A stretch of 60,542 bases of DNA from Limnochordaceae bacterium (GTDB lineage Bacteria > Bacillota > Limnochordia > Limnochordales > DUMU01): the NCBI GenBank assembly GCA_014896305.1, contig JADBKQ010000013.1, forward strand, positions 1-60,542, read 5' to 3'. The notes below the pieces were generated by a model, which worked only from the letters and a program-made list of their open reading frames with translations, was not told the DNA's origin and searched no databases. The translations under genes were made by a program, and so were the position numbers. Positions within the stretch are counted from its first letter, which is position 1, and the number at the start of each line of letters is the position of its first letter. Positions 8,281 through 17,195 of this stretch are shown here, piece after piece.

Positions 8281-9462
8281 GTGGCACATGCTGGCAGCGT
8301 CTCGGATTGGGAGCAACGACTCGCAAAGCGTACGGCCGCCGTTCGCTCCGTCGCCCGTCCCCTCTCTCACGTCATTCCCCACACTGGGCTTGGGCTGGAG
8401 ATCCGTCTGTTGACTGTCATTTTGCCGTTGGCCAAACAAATGTTGGCCGGCTGGCGACAGGAGGCGCAACGGATTCCCGATCCCGAACTGCGCCGACAAG
8501 CGTTGGCCAGCATTGACCGGAAGGCATTTCACGCCTGGGGAGGCTGCTCGTACGCTCTTTTGACCCCCGGCCGGGAAACCTCGTTGATCCGGGCCATCGT
8601 CGCTTTTCAAACCATCAGTGACTATCTGGATAACCTGTGTGATCGAAGTACCTCGCACTCAGGGGTGGACTTTCGTTGCTTACACCAGGCAATGCTGGAT
8701 GCCGCCGCACCTGGCGCTCCCCTGCACGACTATTACGCGCATCACCCGGAGCAGCAAGATGGGGGCTACCTGGCCCATCTGGTTCGAACGGTCCAGGGAG
8801 AGCTGAGTCGCTGGCCCGCTTACTCCCTGGCTTTGCCGTATGTAACCAGCTATGTCACTCGTTACAACGATCTGCAGGAATACAAACACATCGAGGTGAG
8901 CCAGCGACTCCCCGCCCTCACCCGCTGGTTCGCAGGGTGGCAGTCTCGTTACCCGGACCTGAACTGGTGGGAGTTTGCAGCAGCCTGCGGTTCCACATTG
9001 GCGGTTTTTGCTGCCTGGGCCGCGGCAGTCGTAGCCGACCGCCTCGACCCGAACGCGCCCAGGCTGCCACAGCTTTTGCGGCTACTGGACGCAGCCTATT
9101 TTCCATGGATCAACGGGCTGCACATCCTGCTCGATTACTACATCGACCAGCAGGAAGACCGGGAAGGGGAAGATCTGAACCTCGTCTCGTTCTATGCCAG
9201 CGCGCCCGCGCGGCTGTCCCGCCTGGCCCTGTTTGCTCGGCACGCGCAACAGGCAGCCCAACGACTGCCCTACGGGTGGGTACACCGGCTCATTGTCGAC
9301 GGGCTGCCCGCCCTGTACTTGTCGGATCCAAAGGTGGGCGAGCAACAGCTGCAAGCAGAGCGCCGTCACCTGCTGCGGGCGGCGGGATGGAACAGCCAGT
9401 GGTTATACGCCCACTTTGCTTTGTTCCGTCGACCGCTGCTGCGCCCTCGAGCGCTCCTTTAA
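8281..9462 (+). CDS. ytpB: tetraprenyl-beta-curcumene synthase family protein (DUF2600/YtpB)
   Basis: YtpB-type terpene cyclases convert long prenyl diphosphates such as heptaprenyl diphosphate to cyclic sesquarterpene precursors; in bacilli the products are spore-associated lipids. The N-terminal core RRQALASIDRKAFHAWGG and VAFQTISDYLDNLCDRST, and the later DYYIDQQEDREGEDLNLVSFY, are hallmark acidic motifs of the family. GTG 8281 is chosen because AAGGAGG lies 12 nt upstream and this gives a family-like N-terminus (393 residues); the frame is open to ATG 8185. The last 60 nt overlap the 3' end of the convergent wecB gene. Confidence 0.88.
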   Translation: MAHAGSVSDWEQRLAKRTAAVRSVARPLSHVIPHTGLGLEIRLLTVILPLAKQMLAGWRQEAQRIPDPELRRQALASIDRKAFHAWGGCSYALLTPGRETSLIRAIVAFQTISDYLDNLCDRSTSHSGVDFRCLHQAMLDAAAPGAPLHDYYAHHPEQQDGGYLAHLVRTVQGELSRWPAYSLALPYVTSYVTRYNDLQEYKHIEVSQRLPALTRWFAGWQSRYPDLNWWEFAAACGSTLAVFAAWAAAVVADRLDPNAPRLPQLLRLLDAAYFPWINGLHILLDYYIDQQEDREGEDLNLVSFYASAPARLSRLALFARHAQQAAQRLPYGWVHRLIVDGLPALYLSDPKVGEQQLQAERRHLLRAAGWNSQWLYAHFALFRRPLLRPRALL

Positions 9463-10617
9463 GACGGCCACGATCCGCCGGCTGGCCTGGCCATCCCCAA
9501 AGGGGTTGCTTTCGCCACCAGCCGATGCCATGGCGGCGTACGCCCCAGGATCCGTCAAGAGTCGAATCGCCTCGCGAGCGATGCGGTCTCGCTGTGTACC
9601 TACCAGCCGGGCTGTCCCCGCTTCCACGGCTTCGATCCTTTCGGTTTCGTCCCGCAGGACGAGGACAGGCTTGCGCAACGCCGGTGCCTCTTCCTGCACC
9701 CCGCCCGAATCCGAAAGGACAAGGGTCGACGCCTCCAGCGCATGGATGAAGTCTACATAATCCAGCGGCTCGATGATCTCTACCCGCGGATGCCCTCCCA
9801 GGACGGCTTGCGCCCTCTTCCGTACCAGTGGATTTCGGTGGCACGGAAAGAGTACCCAAGCGTCCGGGACACTCTCCAATACATCGAGGATCGCCCCATA
9901 GATTCGACTAAGTGGTTCGCCCCAGTTCTCGCGGCGGTGGGTCGTCACCAGAATCATCCGCCCCGGGTGTGCCGTCCAAGGCTCGTGCCCAGCTGATGGA
10001 GAGGTGGCGGACTGTTCGGGCCGAACATCCGGTGATTCAGTGGGTTGCCATGAGGGACTCGACCCGTGCCCCCTCACCACCCAAAGCAACGCGTCGACCA
10101 CGGTGTTCCCAGTGATGAACACATCGGCTCTGGGAGTCCCCTCCCGCCACAAGTTCTCCGCCGCCCGCCGCGTGGGAGCAAAGTGCAGCGCGGCCAGGCG
10201 CGCCACCAGCCTGCGATTCCCCTCTTCCGGGTATGGCACCCACAGGTCGCCGGTGCGTAGCCCTGCTTCGACGTGAGCTACCGGCTTGTGCGCATAAAAG
10301 GCTGCCAGCGCACCGGCAAATGCGGTCGTGGTATCGCCCTGCACCAGAACCCAATCGGGTTGCACCTGGTCTATCACAGGGGCAAGACCGGTCAATATCC
10401 GGCTGGTCAGCTCCGTCAAGCTTTGGCCCGGTTTCATGAGGTTGAGATCGAAGTCTGGCTCAATCCCGAACAGGCGCAACACCTGGTCCAGCATCTCCCG
10501 GTGCTGGGCCGTTACCGCTACCACCGCCTCGCTCGTGGGATCATCCTGCAAAGCCTGAACCAGCGGCGCCATCTTGATCGCTTCCGGTCGCGTCCCAAAC
10601 ACTAGCAGACAGCGCAA
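9403..10617 (-). CDS. wecB: UDP-N-acetylglucosamine 2-epimerase (non-hydrolysing)
   Basis: The enzyme interconverts UDP-GlcNAc and UDP-ManNAc, supplying ManNAc for wall polymers or surface glycans. The protein begins LRCLLVFGTRPEAIKMAPLV and shows VLVQGDTTTAFAGALAAFY, HVEAGLRTGD, YPEEGNRR and VTTHRRENWG, all canonical. TTG 10617 is chosen because AGGAGGAGG lies 8 nt upstream and the N-terminus then matches the family exactly; the frame is open to 10695. A Ser/Pro-rich insertion of about 35 residues precedes the THRRENWG segment. The 3' end overlaps ytpB by 60 nt, tail to tail. Confidence 0.94.
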   Translation of the reverse strand: MRCLLVFGTRPEAIKMAPLVQALQDDPTSEAVVAVTAQHREMLDQVLRLFGIEPDFDLNLMKPGQSLTELTSRILTGLAPVIDQVQPDWVLVQGDTTTAFAGALAAFYAHKPVAHVEAGLRTGDLWVPYPEEGNRRLVARLAALHFAPTRRAAENLWREGTPRADVFITGNTVVDALLWVVRGHGSSPSWQPTESPDVRPEQSATSPSAGHEPWTAHPGRMILVTTHRRENWGEPLSRIYGAILDVLESVPDAWVLFPCHRNPLVRKRAQAVLGGHPRVEIIEPLDYVDFIHALEASTLVLSDSGGVQEEAPALRKPVLVLRDETERIEAVEAGTARLVGTQRDRIAREAIRLLTDPGAYAAMASAGGESNPFGDGQASRRIVAVLKERSRAQQRSTEQSKVGV

Positions 10618-10830
10618 CTCGGACCTCCTCCTCGCTGGCCGGCGCTTCTGAGCTGCCGGCCTACCGTTGTACTTCTCGTCGCGCCTGCCCAACACCTGGC
10701 AGGCTCAACAGAAACCCTCAAGCCAGGCATGGTGACCAATTCCCAGCAGGAAGAGCCAGGGTAGACGGCCAATTGCGCGATCAGACCCCCACTCCAGTTG
10801 CAGCAATCGGTGGTATCAGGACCATGTCCC

Positions 10831-10866
10831 GGTCTCGACCATGTCAATTGCCTGGAGGTCGAGACG
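10831..10866 (+). other. perfect 9-bp hairpin in the sleB-like leader
   Basis: GTCTCGACC (10832-10840) pairs exactly with GGTCGAGAC (10857-10865) about 90 nt before the hydrolase start. No T-run follows, so it is more likely a leader structure or protein-binding site than a terminator. It does not match the c-di-AMP riboswitch core often found before wall hydrolases. Confidence 0.4.
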
Positions 10867-10953
10867 ATCCGAAAGGAGAGCCAGGGGCTGGATCGCCCTT
10901 TTTGGACAAGGATGTCCGGAAACGGAACCAACCGGTCCAGAAAGGGGTCAAGA

Positions 10954-12069
10954 ATGAGTAAGCTCAGTACCGAGTTGCGTAGTTGTGGGGTCGAGCACCC
11001 TCGTCGCCGCTATGCCAGATTGATCGTTCCAACAGCCATCGCTTCATTAACCCTGGCACTTTCTTCGCCCACTTTTGCGTTCACCTACACCGTTCGCAGC
11101 GGCGACACGTTGTTTAAGTTAAGTCAGCGCTACGGTGTATCACTGGCGGATATCCAGGCCGCCAATGGCAACTGGAGTGGGTACATCGAGGTAGGGCAAC
11201 AGATCGTCATTCCCGATCGACCGGGCGTCTCTCAGCCGGGTGCCGGCAATGGCAGCTGGAACGGCAGCCAGCGGTACACGGTTCAACCGGGGGATACGCT
11301 CTACCTCATCGCTCGGCGCTACGGAGTCTCATTGGACGAGCTGCAGCGGCTGAACGGCTGGAACGATCAGATCTATCCCGGCCAAGTGATCTTGCTGCCG
11401 GCGTCGAGCGGGAACGGTGGTGGGGGGGGCAGCTGGAGTGGGTCAGGGAGTGGCTGGCGCTACACCGTTCAGACCGGCGACACGCTCTTCCTCGTAGCTC
11501 AACGCTACGGGGTGACGGTGGCCCAACTCCGTCAGGCCAACGGCATCTGGAGTGACATACTCTACCCCGGGCAGGTTCTGGTGATCCCCAATAACGGCGG
11601 TACCGGCACGACCCCGGGCGGAAGTAACGGAACTCCGGCGCCCAACCTGCCTTCGCCTGGGCCCAGCGACCCGCAGTCCCCTCCCAAACTGCAGTTGAGC
11701 TGGGACGATCAGATGCTGCTGGCCCGCCTGGTACGGGCCGAGGCCGAAGGAGAGCCTCTGGAAGGGCAAGTGGCGGTGGCGGCCACGGTTCTCAACCGGT
11801 TGAACGACCCCCGATTCCCCCACTCGGTGCCGGGGATCATCTACCAGGTCGTAGACGGGTATTATCAGTACTCGCCCGTGCAAAATGGCCGGATCAACCT
11901 GCCTCCGACTCCCACCGCACAACAGGCAGTATCCCTCGCTCTTCAGGGATGGGATCCGAGCCATGGCGCCAATGGTTTCTATCGGCCAGATGGAGTGAGC
12001 GCGAACAACTGGGTGCGTCAGCAGCCGGTTACAGCGGTGATCGGGAACCACATCTTCTTCCGGTCGTGA
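10954..12069 (+). CDS. LysM-repeat cell-wall hydrolase, SleB family
   Basis: The 371-residue exported protein has an N-terminal hydrophobic segment (about 21-43) followed by three LysM peptidoglycan-binding repeats near 44-87, 105-150 and 168-212. Each begins YTVRSGDTL, YTVQPGDTL or YTVQTGDTL, and Gly/Ser/Asn-rich linkers separate them. The C-terminal 125 residues are a SleB (hydrolase_2) domain with the catalytic-Glu region LVRAEAEGEPLEGQVAVAA and the ending VTAVIGNHIFF. SleB-type enzymes cut spore cortex or wall peptidoglycan. ATG 10954 follows AAAGGGG. The leader contains a perfect hairpin and a strong inverted repeat follows the stop. Confidence 0.93.
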   Translation: MSKLSTELRSCGVEHPRRRYARLIVPTAIASLTLALSSPTFAFTYTVRSGDTLFKLSQRYGVSLADIQAANGNWSGYIEVGQQIVIPDRPGVSQPGAGNGSWNGSQRYTVQPGDTLYLIARRYGVSLDELQRLNGWNDQIYPGQVILLPASSGNGGGGGSWSGSGSGWRYTVQTGDTLFLVAQRYGVTVAQLRQANGIWSDILYPGQVLVIPNNGGTGTTPGGSNGTPAPNLPSPGPSDPQSPPKLQLSWDDQMLLARLVRAEAEGEPLEGQVAVAATVLNRLNDPRFPHSVPGIIYQVVDGYYQYSPVQNGRINLPPTPTAQQAVSLALQGWDPSHGANGFYRPDGVSANNWVRQQPVTAVIGNHIFFRS

Positions 12070-12138
12070 GCGTTGGGCGGCTGGTGGCCATACCTCCACG
12101 TCCTGCGGAGAGAGGCTACCGGCTGACGACAACAGGCG

Positions 12139-12176
12139 AGGCCTGGTGCAACGGGTCACCCCTTTGCACCAGGCCT
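12139..12176. terminator. bidirectional terminator between convergent genes
   Basis: AGGCCTGGTGCAA pairs perfectly with TTGCACCAGGCCT (13 bp) between the convergent hydrolase and P-loop kinase genes. T-runs are weak on both sides, so termination efficiency is uncertain. Confidence 0.65.
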
Positions 12177-12279
12177 TAATCTATACGGCACAGACTTTAC
12201 GACTGCCCCCGGCTACAGCCCCGGCCGCCTCCGTACGCATAGCATCGACTCGTAGTCCCCGTCGCAGCCGTGGGCACCT

Positions 12280-14124
12280 TCAGTTCACGGGAGAGGGCTG
12301 GCTATGGCTCCCTCCGGGCTGTTGTGCCTTTTCACTCGTGAGGTACTCAAACAGAGCTTTGGCTGCCGACTCCGGCCCTTTCAAAGCGTATCCTGGCAGC
12401 CCCAATTGCGTGCGCAGCTGCCCCACCTTGATCCCATGCTCCATCATGTAGGTGAGGTAGCGGCGAGCCAGCACATGGTGCTTCTCCCGCTTCTGCGGCG
12501 CACCGAACGGGTTGGCAAAGTACGTGCGGCTCAACCCCTCTTCATCGGTGGTCCCCTTGGAGAGGCGAGCACCTTCGCTGAACACCCGGAGCGCCTTCTC
12601 CACGTCCGTAAAGAACTCCAGGTAGGGGTGATCCTCGTCCACCGTCTCATAGTTGTTGGCATACAGATACAGGTGAACGGGCCAGCCCTGCACCACCTGC
12701 TGGTACCGGGTCAAGGGAATGACCAGGCGGGCGTTGGTCTTGTGCGGGTTCATAAAAATACTACGATCGATCTCGGAATAGGCGAAGCCGGGCTCCAGGT
12801 CATCGAGCCGCACGAAAGCGCCGATCTCCGTACCAAGGGCTTTTAGCTGGAGATGATCGTCAGCTGGCAGCAGCCGGAGCGAACCCATGTCATCGAAGAT
12901 GACAGTCAACTGCCGCAAATACTCGCCGGCCAGGACGCGGAAGGCCTCCAGCGATTCGGACTTACCCGCCCCGCTATCGCCCACCAGCACCACGTTGGCC
13001 TGCGCCCCGGACCGTAGCAAGATCCGGGCCATCGCCCCGTGCACGGGCAACCATCCCCGCTCGATGCACAGTACGTTGTGCAGGGTAAGGGTGGTCTTCT
13101 TGAAATAGCCGAAGTAGTCCACATCGTCGGTAAGGGCCACCAGGCCGACCACCAGGCCGGAGTCGGGATCCTCATAGTAGACGGTGGGGTTGTCGGGCAA
13201 AACGGCCGGATCGACCCCAAACAGCAACACCCCATCCGGTTGGCGACCAGCCAGTTCCGCCGGGGCAGCCAGCTCGAACAGGTTACACAAGCTCGCTCCT
13301 AGCGCCAGGAACTGCTTGTGGAAAAAGATCAGGATGATCATATCGCCCACTTTGGCCGGGTAGCAGAGCCACTGGGAGGGGTCTACCTGGACATTTCCCA
13401 GCACGTTTTCGTTCAGAGGTTCGATGCTGCCTCGCCGGAAGTTGCGCTTGGGATAGTAGACCAGAGGCGGTTCGATCACCGCGGTCTGAACCAGTGGCAC
13501 GGCGTGCAGTTGCCGATTGAGACTATCCGGGAACAGGGCCGGGGGCGCCACCCAGTCCACCGGTCCCACGAGGAAGCCGACGCCTGCACCGCCAGGCAGC
13601 TGACGGTACACCTGGGGCAAGGTACCGGTCAGGTTGGCTGCAATCCGGCGGTACGTTTCCAGCACGACACTCTTGAGCTCTTCGTTCAACCGGATGAACT
13701 GCTGATGCTGTTGGGCCACCTCCGTGCGGGGGTTGGCCTCCAGGATCAGAAAGCGTTCGTGCTTGCGCCAGAAGTTGTACAGCTCCTCGATGAAGTCCTG
13801 GAAGAGATGGGGCTCTGCCAGCAGCCGAGCGAAGGCCGGCACCGTTCGCCGGATATCCACCGCGGTCTTGTGGGCGAGGAGCTGTAACAATTCAATGAAC
13901 CGATCGATGTTGTAGGGAAGTCCATAGCCGACCCCTTCGGCCACTGTCTCCTGATCTTTATCTGAGAACGAGAATGGGATGATGACGTCCAGAAGGGGCG
14001 ATTGCTGGCTTTGCAGCTGGCCAATGAAGCGGAGCAGTACCCGACGAAACGGGGGGCTCTGCAGCAGCTCGTCGGCGCTGCGACAGATCAAATGCTCGAC
14101 GATCTCCGTCCTCTGCTCAGGCAT
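12280..14124 (-). CDS. HPr kinase/PEP carboxykinase-superfamily P-loop protein
   Basis: This 614-residue protein is of uncertain role. Its centre carries LPVHGAMARILL... followed by the P-loop GDSGAGKSE (about 382-390). That arrangement is the one in HPr kinase/phosphorylase and PEP carboxykinases: an upstream HG motif, then G-x-SG-x-GKSE. Further on, VIFDDMG, a Walker-B-like region, and KTNARLVIPL resemble the PckA fold. The first 350 residues match no domain I know. It is too long for HprK and lacks the usual PckA oxaloacetate-binding sequences, so neither name is safe. It precedes nothing in an obvious operon; the GH13 gene lies 108 nt upstream on the same strand. Confidence 0.65.
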   Translation of the reverse strand: MPEQRTEIVEHLICRSADELLQSPPFRRVLLRFIGQLQSQQSPLLDVIIPFSFSDKDQETVAEGVGYGLPYNIDRFIELLQLLAHKTAVDIRRTVPAFARLLAEPHLFQDFIEELYNFWRKHERFLILEANPRTEVAQQHQQFIRLNEELKSVVLETYRRIAANLTGTLPQVYRQLPGGAGVGFLVGPVDWVAPPALFPDSLNRQLHAVPLVQTAVIEPPLVYYPKRNFRRGSIEPLNENVLGNVQVDPSQWLCYPAKVGDMIILIFFHKQFLALGASLCNLFELAAPAELAGRQPDGVLLFGVDPAVLPDNPTVYYEDPDSGLVVGLVALTDDVDYFGYFKKTTLTLHNVLCIERGWLPVHGAMARILLRSGAQANVVLVGDSGAGKSESLEAFRVLAGEYLRQLTVIFDDMGSLRLLPADDHLQLKALGTEIGAFVRLDDLEPGFAYSEIDRSIFMNPHKTNARLVIPLTRYQQVVQGWPVHLYLYANNYETVDEDHPYLEFFTDVEKALRVFSEGARLSKGTTDEEGLSRTYFANPFGAPQKREKHHVLARRYLTYMMEHGIKVGQLRTQLGLPGYALKGPESAAKALFEYLTSEKAQQPGGSHSQPSPVN

Positions 14125-14232
14125 GCAGCCATTCCCACCATTCTTTGGCTCAGGTTCGCCGGATCAGCCCAGGAAGTCATCGCACACTGACGATAACATG
14201 GGTTACCTGCAGCTGAAACCAGGTTAGATACT

Positions 14233-16128
14233 TTATACACCTGATCCCGGCCCCCGGCAACCTATCCAGTTTGCAGCCGTACTGGCAGCCTGCAACACCA
14301 GGGCCGTGGGACCGGACCAGCTGATCTCTACGCCCCGAGCCCCTGAAACATAGCGGTGGCAACGCAAGAGGTCCACATACCCGCCAGGCTGCTCCGGCAG
14401 CGGCAGGAAGAAATGAACCGGTTCCAAGCGCGCCCCGGTGACCACGACCAGGTCCAGCTCCGGGTGGCCTGGGACAGGACGGCGATAGGCGAGCACCCCG
14501 TTGGTGTTGTTGGCGTAAACCAGCTCGAGGCGGGCGCCGCGCAAGGCCGGATGATTGCGCCTCAGCCAGACCAATTTCTTGTACCAATCAAAGATCTGGT
14601 CGTCCAGCTCATCCCAGGGGACCGGAGCCCGCTGCGCATCCCAATCGTCGAGCTTCTCGCCCAGCATTCCACGTTCGTCGCCGTAGTAGATCACAGGCAC
14701 TCCTGGCAAGGTGAACTGGACCGTCACCAAGGCCCGCATTCTGTTCACCGCTGCCGCTCGCGGCTTCTCCCCGAGATTGCCGCCCCCCAACGCCGTTAGC
14801 ATGCGCTCGGTGTCGTGGGAGTCCACTACGTTGAACGCCATCGCCACCCCCTGGGGCGGGTAGGAGAGCAAGACATGACGAAGATGGTCCCACACTCGTT
14901 CCGGTGACCAGCTGCGGTCCCCGCCGAAGAAAGGAAGCAAGGTGTCTTTACCCCACGGGTAGTTCATGAGACCGTCGAATTTGTCGCCTTGCAGCCACTC
15001 CCGCTCTACCCGCCAGATCTCGCCAACGATGTACGCGAGGGGGTTAACAGACTTCACTACTTGGCGAAACTCCTCCCAGAAACCGGACGCCTGCACCTCG
15101 TTGGGAACATCCAGCCGCCAGCCATCGATTCCCAGCTCGGTCCAATAGCGAACCACTTCCAGCAGGTGGCGACGGACCGGCAGGTGAGCCACGTTCAGCT
15201 TGGGTAGCTCGGCCAGTCCCCACCAGCCTTCGTAGTTCCCCAGATCGGGCCGGACCGGAAAGGAGTGAATGAAAAACCAGTCGACGTAGGGTGAAGCAGT
15301 GCCCCGGCGGCAGACGTCCTGAAAGGCCCAAAAGCCGCGCCCTACATGGTTGAACACACCGTCCAGGATGATACGAATGCCCCGGTGGTGCGCCTCGCTC
15401 AGCAACTGCCGGAAATCTGCCAATGTCCCCAGCCGTGGATCGACGCGCCGAAAATCGATCGTGTCGTAGCCGTGGGAGCTCCCTGAGGCAAAGATGGGGT
15501 TGAGGTAGATGGCGTTGATCCCCAGCTCTTCGAGGTAGGGCAGGCGACGCCGAATGCCTGCAAAATCCCCCCCGTAATACTGCGACGATGTCCCGTGCCG
15601 GATCGGGGTGTCCCAGGAGCAAACGGTGGGCGGGTCATTGGAGGGGTCGCCATTGTCGAACCGATCTGGAAAGATCTGATAGAAGACCGTCGTTTGAGTC
15701 CAGGGGATGACCGGAAACAAGGGCTGGGCCTCTTCCTCCTGAGAGAACCAGCCAACCTGCGGCAACTCCTGGCTGCCACCGGATCCGGCGGGCAAAGTAG
15801 CGTGGCCCTCAGGGCCTACCCACCATGGTTCATCCCCGATGAGCACATAGAATTGGTATTCCCAGCGGCTGGTAGCCGGCGTGGCGGCCGTCGCCTCCCA
15901 CAGCTGCACACCGCTGCTGCCCCCTTGGCCGGCCGGTTCGAGCGGCAGGGCAGACATGGGGACCAGACGGGGTGGGGAATCTGGTTGCTCAGGATCCCGC
16001 AATGCCACCCAGGCTCCCTTGACCGCCTTTCCTGGCGTGACGCCAATCTGCAGGCGAAACATCCAGCGGCCTGCCGACCGACGGTTGACAAACGCTCGGT
16101 CCTGCTGGTCGAAGGTAAAGACGGGCAC
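14233..16128 (-). CDS. GH13 alpha-amylase family enzyme (neopullulanase/cyclomaltodextrinase type)
   Basis: The enzyme hydrolyses alpha-1,4/1,6 glucans or cyclodextrins. An N-terminal beta-domain (about 1-130) precedes the TIM barrel that starts at TVFYQIFPDRFDNGDP. The four GH13 regions are visible: DGVFNHVG, GWRLDVPNE (nucleophile Asp), VGEIWR (acid/base Glu) and NVVDSHDTER. GTG 16128 is chosen because AGAAGAGGGG lies upstream at proper spacing, giving 631 residues. There is no signal peptide, so it is probably cytoplasmic and acts on imported oligosaccharides. A LacI regulator and a sugar-type ABC transporter lie within 9 kb, but not in the same operon. Confidence 0.93.
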   Translation of the reverse strand: MPVFTFDQQDRAFVNRRSAGRWMFRLQIGVTPGKAVKGAWVALRDPEQPDSPPRLVPMSALPLEPAGQGGSSGVQLWEATAATPATSRWEYQFYVLIGDEPWWVGPEGHATLPAGSGGSQELPQVGWFSQEEEAQPLFPVIPWTQTTVFYQIFPDRFDNGDPSNDPPTVCSWDTPIRHGTSSQYYGGDFAGIRRRLPYLEELGINAIYLNPIFASGSSHGYDTIDFRRVDPRLGTLADFRQLLSEAHHRGIRIILDGVFNHVGRGFWAFQDVCRRGTASPYVDWFFIHSFPVRPDLGNYEGWWGLAELPKLNVAHLPVRRHLLEVVRYWTELGIDGWRLDVPNEVQASGFWEEFRQVVKSVNPLAYIVGEIWRVEREWLQGDKFDGLMNYPWGKDTLLPFFGGDRSWSPERVWDHLRHVLLSYPPQGVAMAFNVVDSHDTERMLTALGGGNLGEKPRAAAVNRMRALVTVQFTLPGVPVIYYGDERGMLGEKLDDWDAQRAPVPWDELDDQIFDWYKKLVWLRRNHPALRGARLELVYANNTNGVLAYRRPVPGHPELDLVVVTGARLEPVHFFLPLPEQPGGYVDLLRCHRYVSGARGVEISWSGPTALVLQAASTAANWIGCRGPGSGV

Positions 16129-16336
16129 CGCGCATCCCCTCTTCTGCCGTTTGGCCAGAAACTTGCCGGCTGTACCGGCCGACTGGCCCACTCCGATATC
16201 TTTCCCGCCCGTTCGCCGCCCTCCCCAGCCAAGCCCCTGCTCCCACACAGACCGGCAAAGAACCCGTCAGGATTGCAGAGACGCTGAAGAGAGTGGGCTT
16301 GAAGCTAGACCCCGGCATAAACGGCAGGTACGATGA

Positions 16337-16367
16337 TGAGGAGAAGCGCAATCTACCCGCTTCCTCA
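16337..16367. repeat. inverted repeat in the divergent intergenic region
   Basis: TGAGGA(GA)AGCG pairs with CGCTTCCTCA with a 2-nt bulge, between the divergent GH13 and RibD-C genes. It could be an operator shared by both or a leader hairpin. No T-run follows. Confidence 0.35.
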
Positions 16368-16451
16368 TAACTCACGGTCCCTGGCTAGTCTAAGTCCTGT
16401 GACGATAAAGAAGCAAACACGCTGGTAGACCTGGTAGAAAGGATGCCTCCC

Positions 16452-17195
16452 ATGACAACCATTACTGGAATTCCGCCGCTGCCTGATCTGCCCCTGCCGC
16501 CGCCCGCGGCCCGTCGCCCGTACGTGGCCATCAACATGGTAACCAGCGCGGACGGAAAGACCACCTGGGGACCGGAGAACATCCCGCCGCCCGGTGCCGG
16601 GCCGACCATCGGTTCCGCGGTGGACCGGGCCTGGATGAAAACCCTCCGGTCGGGATTCGACGCCATCGCCCGGGGCGCAGGTACGGTCCGGCGACACCCC
16701 TACTACCCCGGCCTACCGTCCACGCCCAGCCCCGCGGGTACCCTCGCCACCCCGCCTCAGTTCGTGGTGTTCACCCGCACGGGTGAACTACCCCTGGACA
16801 GCCGTGCTTTCCGGGAGTCCCCCCGGCCGGTTCTGGTGGTAGCCGGTTCCCTACCCTATCAACAGCGGCAGCGACTGGAGAAGGCAGGAGCAATAGTATG
16901 GGAGTTCGGCCAGGGAGCGGACGACGATCGCCTCCTGGCAGCGCTATCCCGACTCTATCAGGAGGCCGGCGTCCGCCGGCTTCTGCTCGAAGGCGGGCCA
17001 CACCTCAACCACCAATTCCTCCGGCTGGGGGCGGTCGATGAGCTCTTTTTCACGGTCGCCGCCCGGCTCATCGGGCGTTCAGGGTCCCTTTCGCTGGTCG
17101 AAGGTCCGGACTGGTTGGCTCACCTGCGCCTGGAACTGGTATCGGTCTACCAGCATCAAAGTGAACTATTCCTGCGCTACAAGATCCATGGCTAG
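16452..17195 (+). CDS. RibD C-terminal domain reductase
   Basis: This 247-residue protein of the RibD-C/dihydrofolate-reductase-like fold reduces a ribosylamino-pyrimidine or a related pterin-like substrate with NAD(P)H. It shows YVAINMVTSADGKTTW near the N-terminus, DAIARGAGTVRRHPYYPGLP, RRLLLEGGPHLNHQFL and the C-terminal VDELFFTVAARLIG, matching stand-alone RibD-C proteins. ATG 16452 has AAAGGA 8 nt upstream; the ATG at 16443 is fused to that site. No other riboflavin gene is nearby, so its pathway is uncertain. Its stop overlaps the convergent lacI-type gene by 4 nt. Confidence 0.88.
   Translation: MTTITGIPPLPDLPLPPPAARRPYVAINMVTSADGKTTWGPENIPPPGAGPTIGSAVDRAWMKTLRSGFDAIARGAGTVRRHPYYPGLPSTPSPAGTLATPPQFVVFTRTGELPLDSRAFRESPRPVLVVAGSLPYQQRQRLEKAGAIVWEFGQGADDDRLLAALSRLYQEAGVRRLLLEGGPHLNHQFLRLGAVDELFFTVAARLIGRSGSLSLVEGPDWLAHLRLELVSVYQHQSELFLRYKIHG

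Noticed and set aside
10700-10950. c-di-AMP (ydaO) riboswitch before the SleB-type gene
   Set aside because: The conserved core of that class is absent; only an ordinary hairpin is seen.
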